Shown here piece by piece: positions 61,272 to 64,000 of a stretch of DNA of 64,000 nucleotides. This DNA comes from Rutidosis leptorrhynchoides. Lineage: Eukaryota > Streptophyta > Magnoliopsida > Asterales > Asteraceae. Below the pieces are notes generated by a model. That model did not search any database. It saw only the letters and a list, made by a program, of their open reading frames with translations, and had not been told where the DNA came from. Both the position numbers and the translations under genes were made by a program. Every line of letters begins with the position of its first letter. Within the stretch, counting starts at the first letter, position 1. Where the stretch lies: assembly GCF_046630445.1 (NCBI RefSeq), contig NC_092337.1, forward strand, positions 192,526,001 through 192,590,000, read 5' to 3'.

Positions 61272-61549
61272 CTACGCAAAACATATATACCAATATAAAT
61301 AATATATATACAAATATATATGTATATATATATTCGTATATATACGAATTAAATAATATATATAGCAAAACATATATACGAATATAAATCATAGAAATAC
61401 AAATAATATATATTAAACATAAATTATACATTTATATGTAGAATAATATATATAAATTAATTTAAATACAAATTATATATATTTTTACATTTAATCAATT
61501 AAAATACTAATTAAATTAAATACAGATTATTTGGTTAAAAACATTTTAC

Positions 61550-61898
61550 CAATAGGGAAGTAGAAGGTATGCGTCTCCGGCCGCCACCTTTCAACCAGCG
61601 CTGAAATAAGAGCGTGATCCAATAGTTGGTATCCTATTTTGAAAACCCGCCCTAAACCAGTTTGTTGAATATAACGGTATACATATGGGTCTATAAACTC
61701 GCCTATAGCTGCTAGACCTACCATATGATGTCATAAACCCCGATCTGATCGTCTTGGTTTAACTTTTTCGGATCTAACAGGAACACCAGGATCTTAAACA
61801 GCACCCATAAAAACCTTGTACACTCGGTGAGTTCCTTGAGATTGCGAAAATAATATCGATTCATCGAGTAGAGTTGCTCGAGGTTGGGCGGGATCCAT
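61550..61898 (-). pseudogene. Plant mobile domain gene, exon 1
   Basis: The ATG at 61898 opens MDPAQPRATLLDESILFSQS, like the N-termini of PMD proteins. In the same frame TAA (codon 35) and TGA (codon 56) interrupt it; from codon 59 (MVGLAAIGEFIDPYVYRYI...LLDHALISALVERW) it is open to the donor ATTG|GTAAAATG at 61549. Either the two stops are real or small indels displaced part of the exon; an internal start at 61724 is also possible. LTR F ends only 8 bases upstream of the ATG, so the original promoter is displaced. Confidence 0.7.
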
Positions 61899-61906
61899 TA
61901 CAAATT

Positions 61907-64000
61907 TGAAATGCCTCATTCATATCGATTATAAACGTTACATAATAATTGATTTCATTGCGAGGTATATGACCTCTATATGATACATTTTACAAACACT
62001 GCATTCGTTTTTAAAAGACAAACTTTCATTTCATCGAAAGTTGACAGGTATGCATACCATTTCATAATATATCCAAACTATAAATGACTTAATAATAATC
62101 TTATTGAACTCAACGACTCAAATGCAACGTCTTTTGAAATATGTCATGAATGACTCCAAGTAATATCTCTAAAATGAGCAAATGCACAGCGGAAGATTTC
62201 TTTAATACCTGAGAATAAACATGCTTTAAAGTGTCAACCAAAAGGTTGGTGAGTTCATAAGTTTATCATAAACAATAAAATTCATAATTTTGATAGACCG
62301 CGAGATTTAAATGTGCATGGTACAAATGGGCCCGAATCCTACACCCATCTGTAATGTAAATTCGATTTCCTTTAAATACAGTACACATATCTCGTGTACG
62401 AATTCATTTTTCAAAATTTCTTAATAACCGTCCACATATCTCGTGTACAAAATATCATACACATAACCTGTGTATAAAAATCATTCTCTCGATATATAAC
62501 ATTCACTTTGCTTTCTTTGCTTTGTAACCGACCTTAACATTTAATGCGCATCATAAATATCCCCAAAATAAACAGAACTTTCAGTCTGTAATAAATATAT
62601 AAACCTCGAAGTACTAAACACCACGCCCACTAGCTCTTCCATCTAGTGAACATTCTGGGTGGGGGTGTTAAACCCGGTAGCTACCTTTAGGATTCGCGTG
62701 AATTAGGGGCCATACTCATTTCCTAATTCTTAGGTTACCAAGCTATAATAATCAAGGGGAAATATTCACATCAATTAATGGCAATTATAACGTCCAACTA
62801 ATTCAATAATAATCAACAGAACTTCTGTCTGTATAATAATTCATTCGAGGAATGTTTTGCTTGTGTCTATCTCGTCAAACTATTATAAAAGCTTCTCATG
62901 TATTCTCAGTCCAAAAATATAGATTTCAACGGCATTTAATAAAATAGTTGTAAAAACAGCGCATGTATTCTCAGTCCTAAAAATATAAAGAGTAAAAGGG
63001 AATCAAATGAACTCACAACACTGTATTTCGTAGTAAAAATACATTTGACGGCATTGACAAATGTAAGGTTGGCCTTGGATTCACGAACCTATATCATTTG
63101 TATATATATTAACATACGTAATTGTAATTGAACATATATATATTATTATTAGTGATGTAATAAATTAATAAGTTTCATTATATATATTGTTTTTTTATTT
63201 TATATATAGAAATATTAATATACTTAGGTTATGTGTATTAAATATATATTTATATATATACTCTTTACTTTTATGCTTATATCATTAAAACTTTTATTTT
63301 CATGATTATAATTATTAATAATAATGATATAGATAATACTGATAACAATAATAATGATAGCTTTAATGATAGTAAAATAATAATTTTAATAAAAATGATA
63401 ATGATAACAATTTTTAATAATAACAATACTAATAATGATAATCATATTAATAATAATAATGATAATATTTATAATAATACTTATATTACTAATAATAATA
63501 ATAGTAGCACTAAAAAGGATACTAATGCTAATATTTACGAAAACAGTAATAAATTATATTATTTTCATAATAATTATAATTGCCTCTTCTTCCTCATCAT
63601 ATTCATAAGGCCAATTCAAAAAGGCACTTTTAATAGCGATATCAGAACTTGATTTATACATGAAACTGAAACCTAATCGACCTATATTGGCTCTTGTGAT
63701 CACCAGATTAAAACAAAGACGGAAGATTTTATACAGCAACATAAATAGCTCACAAAGAACATACTTTAACTCAAACTTTGATTTCGAATTAAAGGCCGTT
63801 TTAGATTATACTTTCAACATAAAATAAGTTGAAAAACTCTTTTAGAAACTATCTGTATCATTATTTGAACATAAAACATCAACTGGAAATCAAATTTCGT
63901 GATGAACAAAAAGGTTGACTTTCGAATTTGAAAGTTTGACTCAAAAATTCTCATTCGATATGAAGAATTGGTTCGTGAAATTTTACAGAAAGTTTGATTA
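61907..64000 (-). repeat. LTR F of the long-LTR lineage, runs off the right edge
   Basis: On the minus strand it ends GAATGAGGCATTTCA at 61907, resembling the end of fragment G (GAACGGAACATTTCA). It carries the TTCGTGAATCCAAGGCCAACC motif (63090), intron-like borders, duplicated leader segments (62560-62960) and an AAT-rich zone (63300-63560). The element's other parts are outside the window. No gene supported. Confidence 0.75.
62209..63016 (-). other. Putative leader intron in LTR F
   Basis: Donor GTGAGTTCATTTG (63016) and acceptor TTATTCTCAG|GTATTAAAG (62209). It is longer (808 bases) than in the other copies because of internal duplication, for example of the TGAGAATACATG segment. Confidence 0.4.

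Overview
The window is plant nuclear DNA, very AT-rich and made almost entirely of transposable elements nested in one another. The repeat families (long LTRs opening TGTRRYGACCC, an Athila-type Ty3 element with a tRNA-Asp-type primer site, a plant L1 LINE, a Helitron, a plant mobile domain gene) point to a eudicot. The LTR sequences resemble ones I associate with Asteraceae, but that is from memory and not tested. I see no bacterial, organellar, CRISPR or rRNA features.

Layout. (1) 1-19530: a three-level nest of one lineage with very long LTRs (about 4 kb). Element C (2020-14308; 5-bp target duplication ACTTA) sits inside an older relative, E (internal 1-2019 plus 14309-14465, 3' LTR 14466-18554). 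E abuts an older LTR fragment, G (18555-19530). These elements lack gag-pol. C carries an antisense 151-codon ORF with its own TATA box. (2) 19909-32448: a minus-strand Ty1/copia-like 3' LTR and polypurine tract, split by a solo LTR (H, 20843-31751, duplication CTTAA). H is itself split by a non-autonomous Athila-like element (A, 21001-29096, duplication ATGAC). (3) 32449-46308: a complete-looking minus-strand Athila element (B, duplication TATTA) with an 1868-codon gag-pol frame, a small extra ORF and LTRs that differ at only two places I could find. (4) 46365-46958: a short Helitron. (5) 47144-55573: a possible hAT-like element enclosing a 6.6-kb L1-type LINE (48277-54870, 16-bp duplication) whose two ORFs are decayed. 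(6) 56104-61898: a minus-strand gene fragment coding for a plant mobile domain, reconstructed as four exons. A solo LTR of the long-LTR lineage (D, 56405-60571, duplication CAATG) interrupts its third exon. Another LTR of that lineage (F, from 61907 off the right edge) ends 8 bases before its ATG.

The most interesting signals cut across elements. A and B both carry paired GCGACTCGC/GCGAGTCGC arms inside an outer stem, in the LTR and again in the leader, with different flanking arms that still pair. The long-LTR lineage keeps GTGAGT...CTCAGG intron-like borders in every copy seen, and a tRNA-like block ending in T5. C carries a captured antisense gene that E lacks. All identities and differences were judged by eye, so counts are minimum estimates.
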